Shown in pieces: positions 34,281-43,224 of a stretch of 64,000 nt of DNA. The position numbers and the translations under genes are program-made. The notes under the pieces were generated by a model that saw only the letters and a list, made by a program, of their open reading frames with translations, was not told where the DNA came from and made no database searches. The stretch covers positions 124,001-188,000 of the forward strand of contig CAWGKV010000016.1 in assembly GCA_963823165.1 (NCBI GenBank). The letters are read 5' to 3'. The DNA comes from Roseiarcus sp963823165 (lineage in GTDB: Bacteria; Pseudomonadota; Alphaproteobacteria; Rhizobiales; Beijerinckiaceae). Position 1 is the first letter of the stretch. The number at the start of each line of letters is the position of its first letter.

Positions 34281-34308
34281 GACTCCTTCCCCGGACGGGG
34301 AAGGAGTC
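34281..34308 (-). terminator. Perfect hairpin downstream of the small basic protein gene
   Basis: GACTCCTTCCCC at 34281-34292 pairs perfectly with GGGGAAGGAGTC at 34297-34308 around a 4-nt loop. It begins 9 nt after the stop of the 34317-34454 gene. It lacks a T-run, so it is either a weak terminator or one of the palindromic elements common in alphaproteobacterial intergenic DNA. Confidence 0.45.
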
Positions 34309-34316
34309 AAGGCTCG

Positions 34317-34454
34317 TCAGGTCTTCTTGCCGGTCGGGCTCAGGGCCTGTCCTCCCTTGCCTATCGATTTCTTGTAGGCCAACTCGGAGCTTTTCGGCTT
34401 GTCCGACTTCGGCTTCTTGGCTTCCTTGTTGCCTCTCTGCTCGCCTTTCGCCAT
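34317..34454 (-). CDS. Small basic lysine-rich protein
   Basis: A 45-residue, strongly basic protein (MAKGEQRGNKEAKKPKSDKP at its start, KKSIGKGGQ later, ending SPTGKKT). Short Lys-rich proteins beginning MAKG-QR-NKE are common conserved hypotheticals in rhizobia. The ATG is preceded by GGAGGATGCG. A longer in-frame start at 34526 adds residues that look non-coding. No function can be given; nucleic-acid binding is possible because of the charge. Confidence 0.65.
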   Translation of the reverse strand: MAKGEQRGNKEAKKPKSDKPKSSELAYKKSIGKGGQALSPTGKKT

Positions 34455-34543
34455 CGCATCCTCCGGTCGCCCCGCTTGAGTCGGGGCAGGTGCATAATCG
34501 TCGGCGCAGATGACGGCGGACGTCAAGATCCTCGATGAAGCTT

Positions 34544-35296
34544 TTAAGACTTCCCGCGTCCCCCTTTCGCCGGCTGATCGAGCTCCGGGTAATGACGGAA
34601 AACCCCCAATTCGTTGAACGGGATGCGGCGGTCCGAGGCGAGGTAGCGCGCGATGTTCGGCCGCTTCTCGACGGCGGAGGTGAGCGCAGCGAGCGCCGGG
34701 TAGGCCCTTGCGGCGCCGGCGAAGGCGCGCGGGAAAGCATAGGCCATGCCCGCCCAGACCTGGAACAGCGACAGGTCGACGGTCGTCAACCCATGTCCGA
34801 CCGCGTGCGCCGCGCCGGCCGGGTTGTCGTTCAGGACTCGCTCGAAATAGCCGAGGTATTTTGGGACGCGATGTTTCAGGAAAGCCGCCGCGCGCGCCGT
34901 CGCCTCGGACTTCTGGTCCTCGTAGTAAAGATCGGTTGAAATCGGGTGGTGCGCGTCGTGGGCCTCGGCGACGAAATCGGTGATCGTCAGCTGCAGGCCA
35001 TGGGCGAAGAGACGCTGAGCTTCCTCCTCCGGCGCGAGTCCGAGCTTCGGCCCGAGGTAATGAAGGATGTTCGCCACATGCGAGACGACGACGTTCCCGT
35101 CGCGCAGGAAGGGCGGGGCGAAGGGGGTCAAGGGCGCCGCGGCCCCGTTCAGCATCGCCATGAGCGCCTTGACGCCGCGTCCGGCCCCGTGCTCGCGGGC
35201 GACGTCGACATATTCGGCCTCAGCCTCCTCGAGCGCGAGGCGGACAAATTCGCCGCGCCCCTGAATGCTCGGCCAGTAGTAGAGTTCATAGGGCAT
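34544..35296 (-). CDS. Glutathione S-transferase family protein
   Basis: A 250-residue protein with an N-terminal thioredoxin-like domain (MPYELYYWPSIQGRGEFVRL) and the C-terminal helical domain of cytosolic GSTs (VDLSLFQVWAGM and following). The usual SNAIL motif is replaced by VVVSHVANILHYL, which fits the same position (Ser contacting glutathione). The active-site Tyr/Ser near residue 6-8 is plausible (Y6 or Y7). Substrate unknown. A frame open for over 2 kb upstream is a chance continuation through the next genes and is not part of the protein. Confidence 0.88.
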   Translation of the reverse strand: MPYELYYWPSIQGRGEFVRLALEEAEAEYVDVAREHGAGRGVKALMAMLNGAAAPLTPFAPPFLRDGNVVVSHVANILHYLGPKLGLAPEEEAQRLFAHGLQLTITDFVAEAHDAHHPISTDLYYEDQKSEATARAAAFLKHRVPKYLGYFERVLNDNPAGAAHAVGHGLTTVDLSLFQVWAGMAYAFPRAFAGAARAYPALAALTSAVEKRPNIARYLASDRRIPFNELGVFRHYPELDQPAKGGRGKS

Positions 35297-35424
35297 GTGA
35301 CCTCTCCGTTTAGGTCCCCCTCGCCCCGCTTGCGGGGAAGGCTCCGAGTGAGCGGCTGGGCCAAATCGCAGAAATTGTCGTCGCAACTCATCCGGCCGCG
35401 CCTTCTCCCCGCAAACGGGAGGGC

Positions 35425-35814
35425 TTACGTCAGCGGCCGCATGCGGTCGGCGGCTTTCACGTAGCGGCGGGCATGGTCCAGCAGCTCGCCGTCGGTCGGA
35501 TGATCGGCCTTCTCCACCCCCTCGACGTGAGCCTTGATCCCCGGATGGCGCTCGGCGAGGAATCTGGCGAAGTCGTCCTTCTCCTGGGCCGGACCGACGA
35601 TCAGGATCGCGCCCGCGTCGGCGATCGCCTTGGCGACGTCCTCGAAGAACGGCTTGTTCTCGTGGACCCTTTGGCCGCTGCCCTTCACTTGGGAATGAAG
35701 GTCGCGAACCACATGATCGCGTATCCTGGTCCGGTCCGCCTCGTCGACATTGAAGTGGAAGATGCGCGCCTGTTTGTGGTCGATCCAGACGACCGCATGG
35801 AAATGGTTGGACAT
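35425..35814 (-). CDS. eRF1-like (translational machinery) small protein
   Basis: A 129-residue protein beginning MSNHFHAVVWIDHKQARIFH with GAILIVGPAQEKDDFARFL and a C-terminal HPTDGELLDHARRYVKAADR. The pattern (short bacterial protein with an RNase-H-like fold that opens with a W-D-HxxARI strand and a GP-x3-K-x-F motif) is that of the bacterial eRF1 domain-like or 'host attachment' families. Biochemical role unknown. A GGAG ribosome site precedes the ATG. It is 24 nt downstream of the DMT exporter gene on the same strand. Confidence 0.7.
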   Translation of the reverse strand: MSNHFHAVVWIDHKQARIFHFNVDEADRTRIRDHVVRDLHSQVKGSGQRVHENKPFFEDVAKAIADAGAILIVGPAQEKDDFARFLAERHPGIKAHVEGVEKADHPTDGELLDHARRYVKAADRMRPLT

Positions 35815-35838
35815 GACGAGCTCCTTTCGGCCGGCGAT

Positions 35839-36804
35839 TCACTCTCCGGTGCATGGATCTTGAGGCGCCGCCGTCGTCGCCCGACGCGGAGACCGGTCGA
35901 CGATCAGGACGCCGATGATCGAGGCGATGACCAGGAACGCGCCGAGGAAAAGCCCCTTCGTCGGCCGCTCTCCCAGCACGAGCCAGCCAACCAGGACGGC
36001 GATGACCGGATTGACGAAAGTATATGTCGCAACCAGCGCCTCCGAAACCTGATCGAGCAGCCAAATGTAGGCCGCAAACGCCACGAGGGTGCCGGCAACC
36101 GTCAGATAGGCGAGCGCAGCAACCGACGCGGCCGACACCTTCGCCGGATTGAAGGTCTGAAGCTCGCCCGAAACGCCGCTCATTGCAACGAGAACCAAGC
36201 CGCCGATCGCAAGCTCGAGCCCCGAGCGCATGATGGCCGAGGTCCCTTGCAGCTGCCGCTGCGAGACGTGCGAGCCGAGCGCCCAGGACGCCGCTGCGCC
36301 CAACACCATTAGAACGTAAACGACGCCGAAGCCGCCTCGAGCGTGCTCGAGCTGCCGCCAGGCGATGAACGCGACGCCGGCGAGGCCGGGGATCAAAGCC
36401 GCCAACGTCGCGACGCGAGGGGGTCGTTCGCCAGGAAACACGAAATTCAGGATCACCAGCCAGAACGGGATCGTCGCCAGGAGGACGGCAGCCATCCCTG
36501 ATGGAACGCGTTGCTCCGCGAACGCAAGAACGCCATGGCAGCCGACGAAAAACAACAATCCGCAGATTGCCGCCCAGAGCCACGTGCGGACGGCTGGCCA
36601 ACGCGCTCTGGCCGCCCTGGCCCAGGCAACGAGGACGAGACCGCCGGCCGCCGAACGGACGCCCATGAGCAGAAAGGGCGGGATTGTCTGAACCCCGACG
36701 GCGATCGCCAGATAGGTCGTTCCCCAAAGGATATAAATCGCGGCAAAGGCGAGGGCGATGCGGCCCGGGTTCCTTGCGGCGCCTCGGAGGGTTTTAGATC
36801 GCAT
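35839..36804 (-). CDS. EamA/DMT-family exporter
   Basis: A 321-residue membrane protein with ten predicted helices in two EamA repeats (IYILWGTTYLAIAVGVQTIP in the first; SEALVATYTFVNPVIAVLVG in the second), the YedA/RhaT-like group of metabolite exporters. I chose the ATG at 36804 (MRSKTLRG) rather than an in-frame start ten codons earlier because the added residues are unlike the family. Substrate cannot be inferred. It is divergent from the pseudouridine synthase gene. Confidence 0.88.
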   Translation of the reverse strand: MRSKTLRGAARNPGRIALAFAAIYILWGTTYLAIAVGVQTIPPFLLMGVRSAAGGLVLVAWARAARARWPAVRTWLWAAICGLLFFVGCHGVLAFAEQRVPSGMAAVLLATIPFWLVILNFVFPGERPPRVATLAALIPGLAGVAFIAWRQLEHARGGFGVVYVLMVLGAAASWALGSHVSQRQLQGTSAIMRSGLELAIGGLVLVAMSGVSGELQTFNPAKVSAASVAALAYLTVAGTLVAFAAYIWLLDQVSEALVATYTFVNPVIAVLVGWLVLGERPTKGLFLGAFLVIASIIGVLIVDRSPRRATTAAPQDPCTGE

Positions 36805-36890
36805 GGGCGGACAGGAGAGCCAACGCGCCACCATCGAGCAAGTTCTGACAGCCCTTCCGCACGTTTCCCCTCTGGTTTAAGGAGCGGCCC

Positions 36891-37994
36891 ATGCAAAAGG
36901 GTGGCAAGGCGGATCGTCCCGCGGCGGTGGCCGCATCAGACAAGGCCGCCCTCTATGCCGTCGACGAGGACGAGGCGGGCATGCGGCTGGACCGCTGGTT
37001 CCGCCGCCGCTTCCCGGACCTGCCCCAGTCCCACCTCATGAAGATCGTGCGGAAAGGCGAGGTTAGGGTGTCCGGGCGCCGCGCCGACGTGTCGACCCGG
37101 CTCGAACGCGGGCAGGCGGTGCGGGTTCCACCGCTGAAGCTTCCCTTGTCGTCAGCGCCGGCGGTGAAGCGCGCCAGTCCGGAAGACGCCGAGGCGATAC
37201 GGGCGATGATCCTGTTCGAGGACCGCGACATCATCGTCCTCAACAAGCCCTACGGCCTCGCCGTGCAGGGCGGCTCGGGCACGAAACGGCATATCGACGG
37301 CATGCTCGAGGCGCTCGCCGACAGGAACGGGATGCGCCCGGTTCTCGTGCATCGGCTCGACCGCGATACGTCGGGGGTGCTGCTGATCGCCAAGTCGCGC
37401 AAAACGGCGGCGGAGCTTGGAGAAATCTTCCGTTCGCGTCGTGCGAAGAAGATCTACTGGGCGTTGGTCGAGGGCGTGCCGAAGCCGGCGCAGGGGCGCA
37501 TCTCGATGTTCCTCGCCAAGGGCGAGAGCATGGGAGACGAGCGCGGCAGGGGCAAGGCGGGGGCGGTCAGAACGGATTTGGAGCGGATGCGGGTCGCCAA
37601 GCACGGCGACCCGGACGCGCAGCACTCGCTGACCCTCTACGCCGTCGTCGACAAGGTTACGCCGCGCCTCGCTTGGCTCTCCATGCGGCCGATAACCGGC
37701 CGCACCCACCAGCTGCGCGCCCATTGCGAGGCGATCGGCCATCCGATCATCGGCGATCCGAAATACAATCGAAAGTCCGCCAGCGACCCGGCGCGCAACG
37801 ATCCGCTCCGCGCCGTGCCGCCGGGGATCGAGCCGAAGCTGCATCTGATGGCGCGGCGGCTCGTCCTGCCCCATCCGCGCGGCGGCACGATCGACGTGAC
37901 CGCGCCGCTACCCGAGCACATGCAGAAGAGTTTCGATATGTTCGGCTTCGAGCCGCCGGCGCGGGATCCGATCGAGGATGCGCCCGATGAGTGA
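36891..37994 (+). CDS. RluA-family 23S rRNA pseudouridine synthase
   Basis: A 367-residue RNA-modifying enzyme. An S4 RNA-binding domain (MRLDRWFRRRFPDLPQSHLM and KGEVRVSGRRAD, residues about 31-75) precedes the catalytic domain with HRLDRDTSGVLL, whose Asp is the nucleophile, and RTHQLRAHCEAIGHPIIGD. The closest group is RluC/RluD, which modify 23S rRNA helices; the exact uridine cannot be told. The catalytic domain starts after an 85-residue basic linker-containing region. Two unknown genes and ATP12 follow on the same strand. Confidence 0.93.
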   Translation: MQKGGKADRPAAVAASDKAALYAVDEDEAGMRLDRWFRRRFPDLPQSHLMKIVRKGEVRVSGRRADVSTRLERGQAVRVPPLKLPLSSAPAVKRASPEDAEAIRAMILFEDRDIIVLNKPYGLAVQGGSGTKRHIDGMLEALADRNGMRPVLVHRLDRDTSGVLLIAKSRKTAAELGEIFRSRRAKKIYWALVEGVPKPAQGRISMFLAKGESMGDERGRGKAGAVRTDLERMRVAKHGDPDAQHSLTLYAVVDKVTPRLAWLSMRPITGRTHQLRAHCEAIGHPIIGDPKYNRKSASDPARNDPLRAVPPGIEPKLHLMARRLVLPHPRGGTIDVTAPLPEHMQKSFDMFGFEPPARDPIEDAPDE

Positions 37995-38081
37995 GCCGGA
38001 CGGAATGGGCGCGCCTGATTTCGGTTTCCCCGGCGGCGGCGCGTATGGTAGAAAGTTGACCGTTTCGGCGGTAGGAACGAG

Positions 38082-38426
38082 ATGATGTCCGGTTTGTTCG
38101 GCGACAAGAAGCCCTCCCCCGGCGGGTTCGATCCGCGCGGCACAGCCGCTCAAAAAATGGCCGTCGAAAGCTTCAGAAACATCGCGAACACCGAAGTTCG
38201 CGAGCAGACGTCGCGGGCCGACGAAGATCCCGACGTCGACGCGATTGCTGGTCTGCTGAAGGGCGTCGAAAGCCCGGTGGCGGTCGCCGAAGTCGCGGAA
38301 CGGCTCAAGTGGGACTCCGATCGCGCCGCGGGCGCGCTCGCTCGCGGCGGCGACCGCGGCCGCCTGACCTTCGTAAGGTCAGGCAAGCGGACTTTCGTTG
38401 GTCTGCCGCCAACTCCCGCGGCATGA
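38082..38426 (+). CDS. Unknown small protein with winged-helix-like C-terminus
   Basis: A 114-residue protein; I do not recognise a family. The first 60 residues are polar and probably unstructured, the second half (SPVAVAEVAERLKWDSDRAA, then LARGGDRGRLTFVRSGKRTF) has the helix-helix-wing look of a winged-helix domain that senses strand pairing or binds DNA. Its stop overlaps the ATG of the next gene (ATGA at 38423-38426), so the two proteins are translated together and may interact. The start used is the first of two adjacent Met codons. Confidence 0.65.
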   Translation: MMSGLFGDKKPSPGGFDPRGTAAQKMAVESFRNIANTEVREQTSRADEDPDVDAIAGLLKGVESPVAVAEVAERLKWDSDRAAGALARGGDRGRLTFVRSGKRTFVGLPPTPAA

Positions 38427-39349
38427 ACAACGCGGCGGCGCACGCCTCGACCAGGGAGGGGCTCGGCCGCTTCATCCGCAACGATTGGCCGACTGCGGCG
38501 GTTGTTGTTCTCGCCGCCGCAGTGTTCTTTTGGTCGTACAATCGCGGCGTGCTCGGATTTCCTCAGATCGCGGCTATGGCGATCGGAGGCGGGGTCGGCG
38601 CCGTCGAAATCATGGGACGCTATCGTCACGCGCCCGTTCGCGCCGCTTTCTCCTGGAGCGGCTACATCTATATCCTCGTCAACGTCCTGGCGTCCTGGAT
38701 TGCGTTTTATCTGATGGGCGTGTTTGACGCCTTTCCGGTCGCCAACGGCGCAACTCAGGACATCGTTGACCGCCGGACAGTCGAATTGACGCTTGCAGCC
38801 GGGTTCGGAGCGCTCGTGGTCCTCAGGTCTTCGCTGTTCAAGTTGCGGGTCGGCGACACGGATGTAGGCATCGGACCAGCCGCCGTCCTGGATACGCTGT
38901 TGCTCATCGCTGATCGCGGCGTCGACCGCCGCGAAGCAGTGTCCCGCGCTCAGGACGTATCGGCGCTGGTTGCGCACGTGAAAGACTATCGAGTCATCGC
39001 GAACATGCTCATGAAATACAGTCTCGCCTTGATGCAAAACGTCGACGAAAAGACGAGCAAGGACCTCGGCGATGCGATCGGCAAGATCCTGAGCGACCCG
39101 GATATCCCCGACGCGATCAAAATGGACATCGTAGCGCTTCGCCTTGGAGTCGTCGTCGGGCCGGACGTTTTGGAAGCCGCGGTAGACGCGCTCGGCGACC
39201 GGCTGAGCGCCGTTCAGCAGCCGGCCTCCTCCGTCCCTCCGCCTCCTCCACCTCCGCCGGCGACGCCGCCGCCGACCGCCTCGGCGCTAAAAGCGGAGAT
39301 TGACGCGGAGCGCCCGAGCGCCGGGCGGGCCGAGCCGGGCGTCGACTGA
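38423..39349 (+). CDS. Unknown membrane protein with cytoplasmic helical domain
   Basis: A 308-residue protein with four hydrophobic segments in the first 135 residues (about 24-40, 47-65, 78-98, 113-130) and a long soluble C-terminal domain (RVGDTDVGIGPAAVLDTLLL ... DLGDAIGKILSDPDIPDAIK) that ends in a Pro-rich linker (PPPPPPPPATPPP). The soluble part is mainly helical and probably cytoplasmic. I recognise no family. It is coupled to the winged-helix-like gene by a 4-nt overlap, suggesting a membrane sensor with a DNA-binding or effector partner. Confidence 0.7.
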   Translation: MNNAAAHASTREGLGRFIRNDWPTAAVVVLAAAVFFWSYNRGVLGFPQIAAMAIGGGVGAVEIMGRYRHAPVRAAFSWSGYIYILVNVLASWIAFYLMGVFDAFPVANGATQDIVDRRTVELTLAAGFGALVVLRSSLFKLRVGDTDVGIGPAAVLDTLLLIADRGVDRREAVSRAQDVSALVAHVKDYRVIANMLMKYSLALMQNVDEKTSKDLGDAIGKILSDPDIPDAIKMDIVALRLGVVVGPDVLEAAVDALGDRLSAVQQPASSVPPPPPPPPATPPPTASALKAEIDAERPSAGRAEPGVD

Positions 39350-39355
39350 TTGCCC

Positions 39356-40117
39356 ATGATGTCTGAGCCACCGGATCCGATGCGGGCGGCGCAGGCCAAC
39401 ATGCGGCCCGAGCCGGTCAGGCAATTCTACAAGGGCGTCGGCGTGCGGGAGGACAACGGCCTCTATGCGCTGACGCTCGACGGGCGCGCCGCGCGCACGC
39501 CCGGCCGCAATAGGCTCGCCGCGGCGAGCCGTCCGCTCATGGAGCGGGTCAGGCAAGAATGGGAGCGGCAGGGGGAGACGCTCGATCCGGCCGACATGCC
39601 GCTCACCCGCCTCCTCAATGCGGCGATCGACGGCGTTGCGACGACGATGGAGGCGACGCGGGACGAAATCGTCCGCTACGCCGGCTCGGACCTGCTCTGC
39701 TACCGAGCCGAGGCCCCCGAGACCCTGGCCGAGCGGCAGCGCACAACCTTCGATCCGATTCTCGAATGGGCCGCCCGGCCGCTCGGCGTGCGCTTCGCGC
39801 TCATCGCCGGGGTGATGCACGTCGAACAGCCGCCGCAGACGCTCGAGGCTGTCCGCGCCGCGCTCGAAAGCTTCGAGGATCCGGCGGCGCTCGCGGCTCT
39901 CAGCGCGATGACGACTCTCACCGGTTCGGCGATCCTGGCGCTCGCGACGGCGGCGGGCTTTCTGTCGCCGGCCGAGGCGTGGCGGGCCGCTCATGTCGAC
40001 GAGGATTTTCAGAACGAGCACTGGGGCGTCGACGACGAGGCGGCGGCGCGCCGGGCCGCGCGCTGGCGAGAGATGGAGGCGGCGGCGGCGACCGTGAGGC
40101 TGCTGAAAGAAGCTTGA
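39356..40117 (+). CDS. ATP12 family chaperone (F1-ATPase assembly)
   Basis: A 253-residue protein of the ATP12 family, which in mitochondria keeps the F1 alpha subunit soluble before assembly; the alphaproteobacterial homologues are thought to have a similar role. Recognisable segments are RQFYKGVGVREDNGLYALTL, DGRAARTPGRN, WERQGETLDPADMPLTRL and HWGVDDEAAARRAARW. ATG at 39356 or the next codon; the first is used. ATP12 genes typically sit near an RluC-type synthase in Rhizobiales, as here, with two unknown genes in between. Confidence 0.92.
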   Translation: MMSEPPDPMRAAQANMRPEPVRQFYKGVGVREDNGLYALTLDGRAARTPGRNRLAAASRPLMERVRQEWERQGETLDPADMPLTRLLNAAIDGVATTMEATRDEIVRYAGSDLLCYRAEAPETLAERQRTTFDPILEWAARPLGVRFALIAGVMHVEQPPQTLEAVRAALESFEDPAALAALSAMTTLTGSAILALATAAGFLSPAEAWRAAHVDEDFQNEHWGVDDEAAARRAARWREMEAAAATVRLLKEA

Positions 40118-40142
40118 CCGGCGCAGCCGGCGCCGACCGCGT

Positions 40143-40544
40143 CTATCGCGGCGCCGGCTCGCCCTGCTCGCTCGCGGCGAAGTCGATTTCGACCCGGGCG
40201 CCGTTCGGGTCGAAGAAGAACAGTTGCCATAATCCCCCGAGATGCCCGTCCTCCGGCAGCCGCCGCAGATCGTACTTCATGCCGCGCGCTCCGAACCTCG
40301 CGAGATAGCTCGGCAGGTCCGTCCCCCAGAACGCCATGTGGTCGAGGATTCCGGCGCCCTCGGGAATGGCCTTGCGCTCGACGACGTGCAGAACGGCCTT
40401 GCCGTCGTTGTAGAGCCAGGCGCCCGGGAACCCGAATGCAGGCCGCGCCCCCGGCTCGAAGCCGAGCGTGTCGCGATAGAAGGCGACCGTTTTTTCGGTG
40501 TCGGTCGTGAGGATCGTGAAATGGTCCATGCGGGCGATCGGCAC
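40143..40544 (-). CDS. VOC-family (glyoxalase/bleomycin resistance) protein
   Basis: A 133-residue single-domain vicinal-oxygen-chelate protein. RMDHFTILTTDTEKTVAFYR and DHMAFWGTD carry the usual metal-ligand His positions, and FFFDPNGARVEIDF is the family's C-terminal metal motif (Glu). It probably binds a metal and acts as a dioxygenase, isomerase or lyase on a small substrate that cannot be named. It converges with ATP12 and has GGAGG upstream of the ATG. Confidence 0.85.
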   Translation of the reverse strand: MPIARMDHFTILTTDTEKTVAFYRDTLGFEPGARPAFGFPGAWLYNDGKAVLHVVERKAIPEGAGILDHMAFWGTDLPSYLARFGARGMKYDLRRLPEDGHLGGLWQLFFFDPNGARVEIDFAASEQGEPAPR

Positions 40545-40794
40545 GTTCGCTCCTCCCGTTGGGCGGCTCGCTCGGAGCCTTGATGCGCGATCTCGGCTGG
40601 GTCGAACTATATCCGGCTAAGGGCCTCGGGCGAGTCCGGGAGGACAATTGTCGCCGCGCGCTATCGTGTGTCGCCGCACGCTATCGCGTCGAAGATCGAG
40701 TCTGAGCTTGGAACAAGCGGATCGCGACCGCCTCTTGCTGGAAATATCGGCGGCCGCAGACAGGGGCGTCCGCCGAAGTTTTTTGAGCGCGCCG

Positions 40795-41400
40795 TCACGC
40801 CGGTAGGGCGCTCCTGCTGAAACGACGGCCAGCAAATGCGAGCCCGACGAAGCCTAACGCCAGCATCGCCCACGTCGAAGCTTCAGGCACGGTCGAGTAG
40901 GAGAAATTGTCGACCGCGTTGTAATTGGGCGAATCCGGCGTTGTCAGCGTCACAGTGCTGATCGGAGTGCTTGACGAGAAAGAAAAGTAGTCAAGAGCGG
41001 ACGTGCCTGTGATGCTATCGGGTGCGGTGATGGCGGTAGCGGCGCCGCCGTTGATGGCCACCATACCGGTCTGAGGTCCGAAGAGGCCGCCAAAGTCGAA
41101 CGAGATCGAATGGACATTGGCGGGAAGCATGACGGTTAGAATGTCAGGCGTCGCGTAATCGAAACTCAGGAAACCGCCGTTCGGGTAGGAGCTGCCATAG
41201 TAGCTCGGATCGATGATGAACATTGAGTCGTTCGAAGAGAACATGGCGCCGGAAAGAGTGAAAGGTCCACTATTATAGGCCACAAAACTGCCGGGCGGCG
41301 CAATACCGTCGAAGGTGATCGTTGTCGTGCCGGCGAACACGGGCCCATGAAGGAGAAGCGTCGCTATTGCAGACGTCAAGAATAACCCAACTTTGTTCAT
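40795..41400 (-). CDS. PEP-CTERM sorting-domain protein
   Basis: A 201-residue exported protein: signal peptide (MNKVGLFLTSAIATLLLHGP then VFA), a beta-rich body with Gly/Ser/Thr-rich strands, and a C-terminal sorting tail VPEASTWAMLALGFVGLAFA followed by GRR. The PEP motif, hydrophobic helix and basic end are the signal for exosortase-type processing. Proteins of this kind are often surface or biofilm components. No exosortase gene is seen in the window. The ATG at 41400 follows a GGGGAG site; a GTG nine bases earlier is an alternative. Confidence 0.85.
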   Translation of the reverse strand: MNKVGLFLTSAIATLLLHGPVFAGTTTITFDGIAPPGSFVAYNSGPFTLSGAMFSSNDSMFIIDPSYYGSSYPNGGFLSFDYATPDILTVMLPANVHSISFDFGGLFGPQTGMVAINGGAATAITAPDSITGTSALDYFSFSSSTPISTVTLTTPDSPNYNAVDNFSYSTVPEASTWAMLALGFVGLAFAGRRFSRSALPA

Positions 41401-41691
41401 AAATCGCACTCCCCGCTTTCAAAAATGACCCACGCGGGGCAACCTGCCACGGGCGTATGTCAACAATTTGACAATGGGCCAACACGGGTGAGCGAGATCC
41501 TGAGCCGGACGCCGATCATGGCCGCAGCCCGACTTGCGGAAGGAGTGGAGCGCGAAGCGCCCACGCTTCTCGAAATGGCTCTCTCCAACTGAGGACGAGC
41601 GCCGAGCGCATCAGGGGCGGCGGCCCGTTCCGGCGCCGCCTGCGACGTGCTATGCCCAATTGCGTCCCGTTTTTCGGAGCCTCGAACCGCC

Positions 41692-43224
41692 GTGAAGCAT
41701 ATCCTCGCCCGCCTCGACGCACGCCGCGAACGCGCCCGCCTGGGCGGCGGGCAACAGCGCATCTCGGCCCAGCACGCCAAGGGCAAGCTCACCGCGCGCG
41801 AGCGCATCGATCTCCTGCTCGACCACGATTCGTTCGAGGAGTTCGACATGTTCGTCCAGCACCGCTGCGACGATTTCGGCATGGAGGCGACAAAAATTCC
41901 GGGCGACGGGGTGGTGACCGGCTGGGGCACCGTCAACGGCCGCACGGTCTATGTGTTCGCCAAGGACTTCACCGTCTTCGGCGGCTCGCTCAGCGAGACG
42001 CATGCGCAGAAGATCACCAAGATCCAGGACATGGCGGTGAAGAACCGCGCCCCGATCGTCGGCCTGTTCGACGCGGGCGGGGCGCGCATCCAAGAGGGCG
42101 TGGCGGCGCTCGGCGGCTATGGCGAGGTCTTTCAGCGCAATGTGCTGGCCTCAGGCGTCATCCCGCAGATTTCGCTGATCATGGGGCCGTGCGCCGGCGG
42201 CGACGTCTATTCCCCGGCCATGACCGACTTCATCTTCATGGTGCGCGACACGAGCTACATGTTCGTGACCGGCCCGGACGTGGTGAAGACGGTGACCAAC
42301 GAGACGGTGACGGCCGAGGAGCTCGGCGGCGCGCAGGTTCATACCACCCGATCCTCGATCGCCGACCGCGCCTACGACAACGACGTCGAGGCTTTGCTGC
42401 AGATGCGCCGGCTGATCGACTTCCTGCCGGCCTCCAATCTCGAGCGTCCGCCGACGATCCCGAGCTTCGACGATCCGGACCGGATCGACCTGTCGCTCGA
42501 CACGCTCATCCCCGACAACCCGAACAAGCCTTATGACATCAAGGAACTGATCTACAAGATCGCCGACGAGGGCGATTTCTTCGAGATCCAGGAGGCGCAC
42601 GCCAAGAACATCGTCACCGGATTCATCCGCATCGAGGGGTCGACGGCCGGCGTGGTCGCCAACCAGCCGCTGGCGCTGGCCGGCGTTCTCGACAGCGACG
42701 CGTCGCGCAAGGCGGCGCGGTTCGTCCGTTTCTGCGACTGCTTCAACATCCCGATCGTCACCTTCGTCGACGTGCCGGGCTTCCTGCCGGGCACGGCGCA
42801 GGAATATGGCGGGCTTATCAAGAACGGCGCAAAACTGCTCTTCGCCTACGCCGAGGCGACCGTGCCCAAGGTCACTGTCATCACCAGAAAAGCCTTCGGC
42901 GGCGCCTACGACGTCATGGCGTCGAAACACTTGCGCGGCGACATCAATCTCGCCTGGCCGACGGCGCAGATCGCGGTCATGGGCGCCAAGGGCGCAGTGG
43001 AAATCATCTTCCGCTCCGACATCAACGATCCGGCCAAGATCGCCGAGCGGACCAAGGAGTACGAGGACGCCTTCCTGTCGCCCTTCGTCGCGGCCGAACG
43101 CGGCTATATCGACGAGGTCATCATGCCGCACTCGACCCGCCGCCGCCTTTCCCGCGTCCTCGCCATGCTGCGCAACAAGAAGCTCGAGAACCCCTGGAAG
43201 AAGCACGAGAACATTCCGCTATAG
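41692..43224 (+). CDS. pccB: Propionyl-CoA carboxylase beta subunit
   Basis: A 510-residue carboxyltransferase of the acyl-CoA carboxylase family, length exactly as in propionyl-CoA carboxylase beta. Motifs include RIDLLLDHDSFEEFDMFVQH, GLFDAGGARIQEG, the oxyanion-hole Gly residues in GPCAGGDVYSPAMTDF and the second domain's DVPGFLPGTAQEYGG and GAYDVMASKHLRGD. It carboxylates propionyl-CoA to methylmalonyl-CoA with the biotin subunit PccA (not in the window). I chose GTG at 41692 because family sequence begins at KHILARLDARRERA; longer starts add unrelated residues. Confidence 0.95.
   Translation: MKHILARLDARRERARLGGGQQRISAQHAKGKLTARERIDLLLDHDSFEEFDMFVQHRCDDFGMEATKIPGDGVVTGWGTVNGRTVYVFAKDFTVFGGSLSETHAQKITKIQDMAVKNRAPIVGLFDAGGARIQEGVAALGGYGEVFQRNVLASGVIPQISLIMGPCAGGDVYSPAMTDFIFMVRDTSYMFVTGPDVVKTVTNETVTAEELGGAQVHTTRSSIADRAYDNDVEALLQMRRLIDFLPASNLERPPTIPSFDDPDRIDLSLDTLIPDNPNKPYDIKELIYKIADEGDFFEIQEAHAKNIVTGFIRIEGSTAGVVANQPLALAGVLDSDASRKAARFVRFCDCFNIPIVTFVDVPGFLPGTAQEYGGLIKNGAKLLFAYAEATVPKVTVITRKAFGGAYDVMASKHLRGDINLAWPTAQIAVMGAKGAVEIIFRSDINDPAKIAERTKEYEDAFLSPFVAAERGYIDEVIMPHSTRRRLSRVLAMLRNKKLENPWKKHENIPL

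Noticed and set aside
34544..36727. A 727-residue GST fusion
   Set aside because: The upstream part overlaps the eRF1-like and DMT exporter genes in another frame; only the last 250 codons match GST.
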